Assembly: GCF_030532325.1 (NCBI RefSeq)
Contig: NZ_JAUNLS010000013.1
Coordinates: 1 to 64,000, forward strand
DNA length: 64,000 nucleotides
Direction: 5' to 3'
Source of the DNA: Corynebacterium sp.
Lineage (GTDB): Bacteria; Actinomycetota; Actinomycetes; Mycobacteriales; Mycobacteriaceae
This document shows positions 25,589-32,677 of the stretch, piece by piece. The number at the start of each line of letters is the position of its first letter. Positions within the stretch are counted from its first letter, which is position 1. Position numbers and translations under genes: made by a program. The notes under the pieces were generated by a model. The model worked only from the letters and a program-made list of their open reading frames with translations, was not told where the DNA came from and ran no database searches.

Positions 25589-26845
25589 CTAAGCCAGGGA
25601 GGCCACCACGCGGGTGAGGTGCTCGATATCGTGGCGGGTATTAAAAGGCCCCAGCGCCACGGTCACCGCGCCGCCGATCTCCTCCACGCCCATCTCGCTG
25701 AGCAGCGGGCTACGCGGGGCCACGGTGGTCACCAGCCCGTTATCAAAGAGCCGGCGGTGCACCACCTCGGCGGGAACGCCGCGCACCGCGAAGGTCAGGC
25801 GTGGCAAGCGATCCTCCGAGGCGCCCGCGGCGGCCTCCCCCGTCACGCCAAGGATGTGCACGGCCGGTAGGGTGCCCAGCAGTGTGTAGAGATCCGCGCG
25901 CAGGTCATCCATGTAGTCATTGAGCCGCTCCAGTGAGCGCGCCAGGCGCACCCGGCGCGAGCCGCGCTCCCCGCCGGCCAGCACCGCCAGGTGATCCACC
26001 AGCGGGCCCACCCCACCGGCCAGGCCGGGCGAAACCGGAGTTTCCAGCTTTGCGGCCGTGTCCCCGGCCTTGTCGGGGCTTAGTGCATCGAGGCGGCGGA
26101 ACATCGCGGTATCGCGGAACACCAGCGCTGCGAGTTGCGGGCCGCCCAGCAGACCCAAGTCGACGCCAAGGATGTCCGCACCGAAGTCATCGAAGTCCAG
26201 GGGGCGGTAGGGCGCGAGCGCGGTGACGTCGACAAGCGCCCACGCACGGGAGCGCTCGTGAACGTGGCCGAGGATCTCCGCGGTGGGAGCCACGGTGCCC
26301 AGCAGCTCGTGCGCGGCGGAGAAGACTACGAGGCGCGTGGAGCCGTCAACAAGCTCCGCAAACTGGAAGGCAGGCAGCTCCCCGGTGCCCAGATCCGGCT
26401 GCGCCCAGCGCACGGTGGCATCGACCTCAGTGAAAGCCGAATAGAGCGCCGGCGGATCGAGCTTGGAGAGCACCACCGAGGAATTGCGGCGGATGAGCGG
26501 GCGCAGCGCGCGGGACAGTGACTGGTAGAGCACCGGCAGGGAGGGACCCAGCACCACGCACTCCGCGCGGGAGCCGACCAGATCCGCCACCGCGCGGCGG
26601 GCTTCCTCATAGGTCGCCGCGCCCTCCAACTGGCCGGGAGTTCTCTGCGCCGAGTGCGCGCCCACCATCTCTTCCTGGGCGGCCACCGCAGCGGAGGTAC
26701 GGAAGGAACGGGCCACGCCCGCGGCGACGCGCTCTGCAATCTGCGGCGCGGCGTGGGCATTGAGGTAGGTCCAGCCATCAGACAGCCCAGTGTAAAGACC
26801 CCGCACGCTGGCGACATCGTACTGATCCGGCAAGCCTAGTGGCAT
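25589..26845 (-). CDS. Aminotransferase class V / cysteine desulfurase-like protein lacking the PLP lysine
   Basis: This 418-residue protein has the fold-type I layout of the cysteine-desulfurase-like group near arabinogalactan genes (compare mycobacterial Rv3778c). Recognisable are the PLP Asp region VDVTALAPYRPLDFDDFGAD and the following strand. Where active enzymes have a Ser/Thr-x-His-Lys motif, this one reads GVDLGLLGGPQ (about 227-237), with no Lys to bind PLP. It may therefore be non-catalytic or bind PLP differently. The ATG follows AAAGGAAGG. It is convergent with the oxidoreductase and divergent from wzm. Confidence 0.72.
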   Translation of the reverse strand: MPLGLPDQYDVASVRGLYTGLSDGWTYLNAHAAPQIAERVAAGVARSFRTSAAVAAQEEMVGAHSAQRTPGQLEGAATYEEARRAVADLVGSRAECVVLGPSLPVLYQSLSRALRPLIRRNSSVVLSKLDPPALYSAFTEVDATVRWAQPDLGTGELPAFQFAELVDGSTRLVVFSAAHELLGTVAPTAEILGHVHERSRAWALVDVTALAPYRPLDFDDFGADILGVDLGLLGGPQLAALVFRDTAMFRRLDALSPDKAGDTAAKLETPVSPGLAGGVGPLVDHLAVLAGGERGSRRVRLARSLERLNDYMDDLRADLYTLLGTLPAVHILGVTGEAAAGASEDRLPRLTFAVRGVPAEVVHRRLFDNGLVTTVAPRSPLLSEMGVEEIGGAVTVALGPFNTRHDIEHLTRVVASLA

Positions 26846-26995
26846 CAGAAACCTTCCTTTAAGCCTGAATTTCGGCGGTCGACCCCTTACTCTATACGCC
26901 TTTAGGCCACGATTCCTAAACCGGCATTTTCCCTGCTAACACCCCTTTTGCTTGGCCGCGCGGCGTGTGGATAGGTGTTTGCCCAGCATGCGCGC

Positions 26996-27001
26996 TAGGG
27001 T
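26996..27001 (+). promoter_or_regulatory. Leaderless -10 box for wzm
   Basis: TAGGGT lies 7 bases before the GTG at 27009. This spacing favours the GTG over the ATG at 26988 and the frame opening at 26952. Confidence 0.55.
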
Positions 27002-27008
27002 GTTTTTC

Positions 27009-27899
27009 GTGCAAGACAACAAAGACCTGCGTGAGGACGTCGCCCGCATGATCGCCGCCCCTGAAAGCGGCAACGCCCCGGCGTCTCAATCAATGACGAT
27101 GAAGGCCGCCTTTGCCGACCTCCTGCAGGGCGCAAGGCAGCACGAGTTGTGGTTCATGCTCGGCCTCCAGGACATCAAGCAGCGCTACCGCCGCTCCGTC
27201 CTCGGCCCCTTCTGGATCACCATCGCCACCGGCGTGATGGCTGCGGCTCTGGGCCTGTTGTACTCCATGCTCTTCCAAATCCCCGTGGCCGAGTTCCTTC
27301 CCCACGTCACCGTGGGCCTCATCATGTGGAACTTCATCTCCGGGGCCATCAAGGAAGGCGCCACCGTCTTCATCGACAACGAGGGCCTCATCAAGCAGCT
27401 CCCCGCGCCGCTCTCGGTCCATGTCTACCGCCTAGTGTGGCGCCAGACGCTCTTCTTGGGCCACAACCTCATCATCTGGCTGCTGCTCATCATCATCTTC
27501 CCGCGGCACCTGGGCTGGGAGTTCTTCCTCTTCATCCCGGCGCTGGGGCTGCTGCTGGTCAACGGCGTGTGGGTGGCCATGTTCTTTGGCATCGTTGCCA
27601 CCCGCTTCCGCGACGTCGCCCCGCTGCTTGAGGCCCTGACCCAGCTGCTGTTCTACGTCACCCCGATTGTGTGGATGACCAACACTCTCAAGGATCAGGG
27701 CGGCGCCGTGGCTGAGCGCGCTCGCATCGCTGAGATCAATCCGCTTTACCACTACATGGAGATCGTCCGCGCCCCGATGATCGGTCAGCCCGTGGCCGGC
27801 TACCACTGGCTGATTGTTCTTGCCTGCACTGTCATTGGCCTGCTCATTGCCGGGCTGGCCATGCGCCAATGGCGCTTCCGTGTGAGCTACTGGGTCTAA
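27009..27899 (+). CDS. wzm: ABC-2 permease of the galactan exporter (Wzm)
   Basis: This is the membrane half of the ABC transporter that flips lipid-linked galactan across the inner membrane (Rv3783 in mycobacteria). From the GTG it is 296 residues: a cytoplasmic N terminus of about 55, then six membrane segments beginning after LQDIKQRYRRSVLGPFWITI, the ABC-2 entry motif. The GTG start is supported by the leaderless -10 at 26996-27001. The ATPase gene follows after 10 bases. Confidence 0.9.
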   Translation: MQDNKDLREDVARMIAAPESGNAPASQSMTMKAAFADLLQGARQHELWFMLGLQDIKQRYRRSVLGPFWITIATGVMAAALGLLYSMLFQIPVAEFLPHVTVGLIMWNFISGAIKEGATVFIDNEGLIKQLPAPLSVHVYRLVWRQTLFLGHNLIIWLLLIIIFPRHLGWEFFLFIPALGLLLVNGVWVAMFFGIVATRFRDVAPLLEALTQLLFYVTPIVWMTNTLKDQGGAVAERARIAEINPLYHYMEIVRAPMIGQPVAGYHWLIVLACTVIGLLIAGLAMRQWRFRVSYWV

Positions 27900-27909
27900 A
27901 AGGAGCACC

Positions 27910-28734
27910 ATGGTTTCCATCGATACTTATAACGCCTGCGTGGACTTTCCCATCTTTGATGCCAAGTCCCGCTCCCTGAAGAAGGCCATGCTCTCCACCG
28001 CCGGTGGTGCGATTGGCCAGAACGCCGACAAGACCGTGGTGGTCGAGGCCCTCAAGGATATCAACCTGCACCTGCGCGAAGGCGACCGCGTGGGCCTGGT
28101 GGGCCACAACGGCGCCGGCAAGTCCACGCTGCTGCGCTTGCTCTCCGGCATCTACGAGCCCACCCGCGGATCTGCCGACGTCCGCGGGCGCGTGGCCCCG
28201 GTCTTTGACCTGGGCGTGGGCATGGATCCGGAGGTCTCCGGCTACGACAACATCATCATCCGCGGCCTCTTCCTGGGCCAGACCATCAAGCAGATGAAGG
28301 CCAAGATGGATGAGATTGCCGAGTTCTCTGAGCTGGGCGATTACTTGGCGATGCCCCTGCGCACCTACTCCACCGGCATGCGCGTGCGCCTTGCACTGGG
28401 CGTGGTGACCTCCATTGAGCCGGAGATCCTGCTTCTCGACGAAGGCATCGGCGCCGTCGACGCCGCCTTCATGGCCAAGGCCCGCGTGCGCTTGCAGGAG
28501 CTAGTGAAGCGCTCCGGCATTCTGGTCTTTGCGTCTCACTCCAATGACTTCCTGGCGCAGCTGTGCGATACCGCGCTGTGGATCGACCACGGCACCATCC
28601 GCGCCGCCGGTGAGGTCTCCGACGTGGTGGGTCAATACGAGGGCCCCGAGGTGGGCGAGTACGTGCGTGACCTGCGCCGCCGCTTTGAGAACGAGGACGC
28701 AGTCCCCGGTGAGGACGAGGCCAGCGAGGCCTAG
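27910..28734 (+). CDS. wzt: ATPase of the galactan exporter (Wzt)
   Basis: This 274-residue ATPase powers Wzm (Rv3781 in mycobacteria). It has Walker A GHNGAGKST (about 66-74), signature YSTGM, Walker B ILLLDEGIGAVD and the switch His (FASHSND). There is no added carbohydrate-binding domain, unlike some O-antigen Wzt proteins. AAAAGGAGCACC precedes the ATG. The N terminus (VSIDTYNACVDFPIFDAKSR) is longer than in average ABC ATPases and typical of this subgroup. Confidence 0.92.
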   Translation: MVSIDTYNACVDFPIFDAKSRSLKKAMLSTAGGAIGQNADKTVVVEALKDINLHLREGDRVGLVGHNGAGKSTLLRLLSGIYEPTRGSADVRGRVAPVFDLGVGMDPEVSGYDNIIIRGLFLGQTIKQMKAKMDEIAEFSELGDYLAMPLRTYSTGMRVRLALGVVTSIEPEILLLDEGIGAVDAAFMAKARVRLQELVKRSGILVFASHSNDFLAQLCDTALWIDHGTIRAAGEVSDVVGQYEGPEVGEYVRDLRRRFENEDAVPGEDEASEA

Positions 28735-28802
28735 GTCAAGCTATTTCGTTTTGCCAGCCAAAGTTCACCTATTGTTAACCTTATGACGCTTGTTGCCATG
28801 TA

Positions 28803-28815
28803 GTGTGGCTCACAC
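28803..28815. promoter_or_regulatory. Palindrome upstream of the small secreted protein gene
   Basis: GTGTG-gct-CACAC is a perfect inverted repeat 33 bases before the start at 28848. It resembles a CRP-like half-site pair but has the wrong spacing for GlxR. Role unknown. Confidence 0.3.
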
Positions 28816-28847
28816 ATGCCCCTAATCCCCTATCAAAGGAGAACATT

Positions 28848-29255
28848 ATGACCAAGCGTCTGACCGCTGGTGTGGTCGCTGTTGCCACCGCACTGTCCCT
28901 GTCCGTGAGCCCGGCCTTCGCTGCCGACGAAGGCTCCTCCAACAACGGCGGCACGGACAGCAACTCCTCCGCCGGCGAGAACAAGCCGACCACCGACAAG
29001 GACGGCGACGGAATGTCCGACGCCCACGACGGCTCCTACGAGTCCAGCTCCGATGCCATGGATAAGAACGACGGATCGTCCGAGTCCTGGGACAAGTTCT
29101 ACGGATCGTCTTACGACAACGACGGCGAGAATGATTACCCCCGGGGCACCACCGCCGACATCCTGTGGGGCTTCGGCATCACCGCCGCCATCCTCGGCGT
29201 CGCATCCTTCGTATCCCAGAGCGGCATGATCCCGGGCTTCAAGCTCCCCTTCTAA
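28848..29255 (+). CDS. Small secreted protein, paralog 1 (acidic, DxDxDG loop)
   Basis: I do not recognise a named family. The 135 residues start with a Sec signal peptide (1-25, ending SPAFA). A Ser/Asn/Asp-rich acidic stretch (26-80) contains DKDGDGMSD (50-58), shaped like a calcium-binding loop. Then come WDKFYGSSYDND (81-92) and a C-terminal block GTTADILWGFGITAAILGVA (100-119) ending SGMIPGFKLPF. The hydrophobic block lacks the basic residues of a cytoplasmic tail, so an envelope location is plausible. AAAGGAGAACATT precedes the ATG. A terminator follows, so it is its own unit after wzt. Confidence 0.75.
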   Translation: MTKRLTAGVVAVATALSLSVSPAFAADEGSSNNGGTDSNSSAGENKPTTDKDGDGMSDAHDGSYESSSDAMDKNDGSSESWDKFYGSSYDNDGENDYPRGTTADILWGFGITAAILGVASFVSQSGMIPGFKLPF

Positions 29256-29633
29256 GCTGGTTCCATTTTCAACCGATCGGAACAAAGCCCCTAAACCCTA
29301 TCCAACCCCAGCTCCAGCCTCCAGCGGCTGGAGCTTCTTATGTTTTCTCGGCCTAAATCGAACTTTCCCGTTTTCAGTAAGCGTTCATTAAGGAACCCTT
29401 CCGCAAACCAAGAAGATCCATGTTGCGCAGTCCCAAATAGCGGCGTACTTTCCGGAGTTTCTGCCCCCTGCTTGCAATGGCCCCACACCGACCATGTCCA
29501 GCAATTTCGCCTAGGCCATTCCCCCATATGGGTGCACGGTCAGACATATTTTGACGAAAGCTCTTTACTTCACAAGTGAAACGGTATTAAATACGTTCGC
29601 ACCTTTTCTTTACCTCTCTCTAAGGCGCCTCTC
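29256..29633. other. 378-base intergenic region between the two small secreted proteins
   Basis: The first 80 bases hold the terminator of paralog 1. The rest is more AT-rich than the surroundings and encodes nothing convincing. It holds promoter-like elements for paralog 2: TTGACG (29551-29556), a small palindrome TTCAC-aa-GTGAA (29569-29580) and TATTAAAT (29585-29592). Short open frames here on both strands have no ribosome site and no recognisable protein features. Confidence 0.55.
29310..29343 (+). terminator. Rho-independent terminator after small secreted paralog 1
   Basis: AGCTCCAGCC (29310-29319) and GGCTGGAGCT (29326-29335) form a perfect 10-bp stem with a 6-base loop, followed by a T-rich tail. 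Confidence 0.85.
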
Positions 29634-29996
29634 ATGAAGCGTCTCACCGCTGGCGTCGTTGCTGTCGCAGCTGCGCTCTCCCTGTCCACCGCAACCGCGT
29701 CCGCTGCCACCTGGGAGGATGCGTTCGTAGACGCTATCAACAAGAGCGTCTTCTCCGATCCTCACTACGGCTCCTACAAGGGAAGCTCTGAAGTCCACGA
29801 ACAGAACCCGGGTTCGTCCGAGGCGTTTAAGAACTTCTACGGCTCTTCCTACAAGAACGACTTCAAGGAGGGCTACCAGTTCGGCACCACCGCTGACATC
29901 CTGTGGGGCGTCGGCATCGCCGCTGCCGTCCTGGGCACCGCTGCTTTCGCAGTGCAGAACGGCATGATCCCGGGCGTTTCCCTCCCGCAGCTCTAA
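29634..29996 (+). CDS. Small secreted protein, paralog 2
   Basis: This 120-residue protein is clearly homologous to the one at 28848-29255. It has an almost identical signal peptide (KRLTAGVVAVAAALSLS, cleaved near 24), GSSEAFKNFYGSSYKND (60-76) and GTTADILWGVGIAAAVLG (84-101) ending NGMIPGVSLPQL. It lacks the acidic calcium-loop segment and instead has TWEDAFVDAINKSVF (26-40), a possible amphipathic helix. There are no cysteines. A weak AAGG precedes the ATG. It has its own terminator. Function unknown; an envelope role is inferred from export and position. Confidence 0.75.
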   Translation: MKRLTAGVVAVAAALSLSTATASAATWEDAFVDAINKSVFSDPHYGSYKGSSEVHEQNPGSSEAFKNFYGSSYKNDFKEGYQFGTTADILWGVGIAAAVLGTAAFAVQNGMIPGVSLPQL

Positions 29997-30020
29997 GCTG
30001 ACACGGCTTTAAACACAACG

Positions 30021-30056
30021 GCTCCGACCCGCATGGGTTGGGGCTCTTGTTGTTTT
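30021..30056 (+). terminator. Rho-independent terminator after small secreted paralog 2
   Basis: GCTCCGACCC (30021-30030) pairs with GGGTTGGGGC (30035-30044), with some G-T pairs, around loop GCAT. TCTTGTTGTTTTT follows. Confidence 0.85.
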
Positions 30057-30074
30057 TAGCCCTTCCATCACAAA

Positions 30075-30169
30075 AAGCTGAACCTGGATGGATGAACCTG
30101 CAGGTGGGGAGAAGGGCGTCGGCAAGCAGGGCAGTGCGCGACCGTGAGGTTCAGCTTTCCAGGTTCAGA
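30075..30169. repeat. Repeated GAACCT elements forming a long-loop hairpin
   Basis: AAAGCTGAACCT (30075-30086) and AGGTTCAGCTTT (30148-30159) are perfect inverted repeats 61 bases apart. Two more copies (TGAACCTG near 30094 and CCAGGTTCAG at 30160-30169) lie alongside. For leftward transcripts the stem ends in a T5 run, so it may terminate the acetyltransferase message. Confidence 0.5.
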
Positions 30170-30205
30170 CTTTTGGCGGGCTGAGGGGAAGAGCTGAGAA
30201 AGGAG

Positions 30206-30850
30206 CTACTGCACGCCGAGCATCGTGCGCAGCTCAAAGGTCAGCCCCGTGGCCACCACGCGGGCGCCGGGCTGGTAGGAGTCGCGGTCGAGTCGTGCGG
30301 TCTTCGTCGGCATCGGTTGCTTCTGCGGTCCGGAGGGCTCGGTGCTTTCCCCGGTGACTGTGTAGCCCACCTTCGCCGAGACGCGCTCGGAAGCCGCATT
30401 GCCTTCCACCCAGCTGGTGTGCAGGCTGGTGGCCTCCAGGTAGCGGAAGGCAAAGCCCGCCACAGCGTGGCGCACCAGCGTGCCCAGGCCCTTGCCCTGC
30501 TCGCGGTGGTAGAGCCAGGAGCCGGTCTCAATCGCGCGGGCGTTCTTGAAGTCCTCGGCCCGCATGTCCACCACACCGATGATCTGGTTGCGGTAGAACA
30601 CGCCCAAGTCCAGGGACCACTTTTCCGGGCCAAATTCGGCACGGTGGGCCCAGCGGAAGGCGGGGCTTGGCGCCGCAAAGAGCCAGGGAAAGGCGTACAC
30701 CGGCACGTCCGGGCCGTAGATCTCCTCCGGAGTCACGCCGTGGATCGCGCAGATGTCCTCATCGCGCAGAACGCGCAGGGTGATCTCATGCTCATCGTCG
30801 CGGGCGGTGATGCTCAGGCCAAAGGGCGGCCACATTTTCTGCAAATCCAT
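30206..30850 (-). CDS. GNAT-family acetyltransferase (RimJ/RimL-like)
   Basis: This 214-residue protein has a GNAT core: LRVLRDEDICAIHGV at the start of the fold, LGVFYRNQIIGVVDMR, and the acetyl-CoA loop REQGKGLGTLVRHAV (about 121-135), then SWVEGNAASERVSAKVGY, the RimJ/RimL end motif. A C-terminal extension of about 45 residues is present. The substrate is unknown; N-terminal or small-molecule acetylation are both possible. The ATG is 6 bases after TAGACT (30857-30862, minus strand), probably leaderless. It is divergent from glfT1, 44 bases away. Confidence 0.8.
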   Translation of the reverse strand: MDLQKMWPPFGLSITARDDEHEITLRVLRDEDICAIHGVTPEEIYGPDVPVYAFPWLFAAPSPAFRWAHRAEFGPEKWSLDLGVFYRNQIIGVVDMRAEDFKNARAIETGSWLYHREQGKGLGTLVRHAVAGFAFRYLEATSLHTSWVEGNAASERVSAKVGYTVTGESTEPSGPQKQPMPTKTARLDRDSYQPGARVVATGLTFELRTMLGVQ

Positions 30851-30856
30851 GTCACA

Positions 30857-30862
30857 AGTCTA
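30857..30862 (-). promoter_or_regulatory. Leaderless -10 box for the GNAT gene
   Basis: TAGACT on the minus strand, 6 bases before the ATG at 30850. On the other strand CAGAAT, a weaker match, lies 7 bases before the glfT1 ATG. Confidence 0.5.
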
Positions 30863-30894
30863 GGGGCTCACGCCCGGGTGGCAGAATAGAGCGC

Positions 30895-31800
30895 ATGACT
30901 GCCACCTTGAGCACCGCCGGGTCCACGGCTGCCGTTATTGTTACTCACCGTCGCGTTGATCTCCTTCGGGCGTCGTTGGAGCAGGTAGTGAACCAAACCC
31001 ACCCCGTGCAGTGGGTCATCGTGGTGGACAACGGCGCGGAGTCCGCCGTCCAGGACCTCGTGGAGGAACTCGCCGGCCAGCGCGCCGTGTACGTACCTTC
31101 CAAAACCAACTTGGGCGGCGCCGGCGGCTTCGCGCTCGGCTTCCTCACCGCCCTGGCGCTGGGTGCCGACGCCGTCTGGTGCGCCGACGACGACGGCCGC
31201 CCCGCCGATCACGGAGTGCTCGAGGAGCTCTACCGGGTGGCAGAAAAGCACGGGCTGCACGAGGTCTCCCCGGCGGTGTGCAACATCGACGAGCCAGGCA
31301 AGCTGGCCTTTCCCCTGCGCCAAGGCCTGGTGTGGCGCCGCTACATGCGCGAGCTCGAGGGGGATTTCCTGCCCGGCATCGCCTCCCTCTTTAACGGGGC
31401 GCTCATCTCCGCCGAGGCCATGGAGGTCATCGGCGTGCCGGATTACCGCCTGTTCATCCGGGGCGACGAAGTGGAGTACCACCGCCGCCTGGCCAATTCG
31501 GGCTTGAGCTTCGGCACCGCGCTAACCACCAGCTACCTCCACCCGGACGGCTCCGACGAGTTCAAGCCCATCCTCGGCGGCAGGATGCACACCCAGTACC
31601 CCGAGGGCGAGTTCAAGCGCTTCTTTACCTACCGCAACCGCGGCTACCTGCTCTGGCAGCGCGGCATGCGCAAGCTGCTGCCCCAGGAGTTCGCGCGCTT
31701 CGGCTGGTTCTTCCTGGTCCAGCGCCATGACCCGAAGGGATTCCTCGAGTGGCTGCGCCTGCACAACAGGGGCCGCAAGGAGGACTTCCGCAGGAGTTAG
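30895..31800 (+). CDS. glfT1: Galactofuranosyltransferase GlfT1
   Basis: GlfT1 adds the first galactofuranose residues to decaprenyl-diphosphoryl-GlcNAc-rhamnose (Rv3782 in mycobacteria). The 301-residue GT-A enzyme has VIVTHRRVDLLRASLEQVV, the strand-loop VVDNGAES, TNLGGAGGFALGF, and the metal-binding ADDDGRP (about 99-105), then an acidic FIRGDEVEYHRR resembling the catalytic-base motif. It acts at the cytoplasmic face. Its 3' end overlaps the convergent GtrA gene by 4 bases. Confidence 0.9.
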   Translation: MTATLSTAGSTAAVIVTHRRVDLLRASLEQVVNQTHPVQWVIVVDNGAESAVQDLVEELAGQRAVYVPSKTNLGGAGGFALGFLTALALGADAVWCADDDGRPADHGVLEELYRVAEKHGLHEVSPAVCNIDEPGKLAFPLRQGLVWRRYMRELEGDFLPGIASLFNGALISAEAMEVIGVPDYRLFIRGDEVEYHRRLANSGLSFGTALTTSYLHPDGSDEFKPILGGRMHTQYPEGEFKRFFTYRNRGYLLWQRGMRKLLPQEFARFGWFFLVQRHDPKGFLEWLRLHNRGRKEDFRRS

Positions 31801-32228
31801 GGCACCTCGAAGGACTTGCGTGTCTGGCGGAAGATGAACCAGCGCTGCACGAAGAAGTTGATGACGGTGGCCGTGCCCTGCGCCAGCGCAAAGGCCGCGA
31901 CCAGCGCCCACGAGGACGGCCAGTCCAGCGAGTGATCAAAGAAGGGAAACGCGCGCCGGTAGATGGCGATGTTGATGACGTAGGTCAGCGTGTACGTCAA
32001 GATCACAGCGCCGAGCCTGCGCAGCGAGGCCTTGGCCTTAAACGTCCAGCGTCGGTTGAGCAGGTAGGCGGTCAGCGTGCCGCAGATGAAGCCGCCGGTG
32101 CGGGAGGAGACGTCGCCAAGCACGCCCAGGCCAATCTGTAGGACCCAGGTCACGGAGGCGTCGATGACGGCGGAGATCGCTCCCGTGAGGGCGAACTTGG
32201 CGCCCTGCACGCGCAGCGACTGCGTCAT
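31797..32228 (-). CDS. GtrA-family membrane protein (copy A)
   Basis: This 143-residue protein has four membrane segments in the GtrA pattern: FALTGAISAVIDASVTWVL, a middle pair, and VNFFVQRWFIFR at the end. GtrA proteins are linked to transport of lipid-linked sugars; the mycobacterial one beside dprE1 (Rv3789) is associated with arabinan assembly. Copy A starts 3 bases after copy B ends, so the two are coupled. Its end overlaps glfT1 on the other strand. Confidence 0.85.
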   Translation of the reverse strand: MTQSLRVQGAKFALTGAISAVIDASVTWVLQIGLGVLGDVSSRTGGFICGTLTAYLLNRRWTFKAKASLRRLGAVILTYTLTYVINIAIYRRAFPFFDHSLDWPSSWALVAAFALAQGTATVINFFVQRWFIFRQTRKSFEVP

Positions 32229-32231
32229 GGG

Positions 32232-32666
32232 TTACTTGCCCTTAAAGATGAAGACGCGCTGGATGGCAAAGTTGGTCACGGTGGCCACGCCCTGGGCGAT
32301 GACAAAGGCGATGGTGTCCTTCACCGCGCCCTCAAAACCGAGGGAGATCAGCGGCGCGTTGAGCACCCAGTAGAGGAAGTTCTGCACCGCGAAGGTGGAG
32401 ATGTACAGCGCGGCCACGGCACCGGCGGTACGGCCGGAGACCTTGGAGCCGAAGGTCCAGCGCGCGTTGGCAATGTAGGCGGCGATGGTGCCAAAGACCC
32501 AGCCAATCGCCTTCGCCGCCGAGCGGTGCAGGCCAAGGTAGGTCAGCAGCAGGGTCAGGCCGTAATCGATGGCCGCCGTGAACACACCCACCGAGACAAA
32601 CCGAACGAGCTGCGTCTTGAGCGACGCCTCTGAGGAGCGGTGGACCTCTACGGAATTATCAGTCAC
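32232..32666 (-). CDS. GtrA-family membrane protein (copy B)
   Basis: This 144-residue GtrA protein is counted from the GTG at 32666 (VTDNSVEVHRSSEASLKTQL). The frame is open further upstream, but that part reads as Arg/Pro-rich overlap with the preceding gene and is unlikely to be translated. Four membrane helices begin at VRFVSVGVFTAAIDYGLTLL and end VTNFAIQRVFIFKGK. It is similar in plan to copy A but the sequences differ widely, so the duplication is not recent. Confidence 0.85.
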   Translation of the reverse strand: MTDNSVEVHRSSEASLKTQLVRFVSVGVFTAAIDYGLTLLLTYLGLHRSAAKAIGWVFGTIAAYIANARWTFGSKVSGRTAGAVAALYISTFAVQNFLYWVLNAPLISLGFEGAVKDTIAFVIAQGVATVTNFAIQRVFIFKGK

Positions 32667-32677
32667 GCGGACACACT

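Noticed and set aside
29340-29579. 79-codon frame between the two secreted paralogs
   Set aside because: No ribosome site, begins inside the terminator tail and shows no protein-like pattern. Treated as promoter and spacer sequence.
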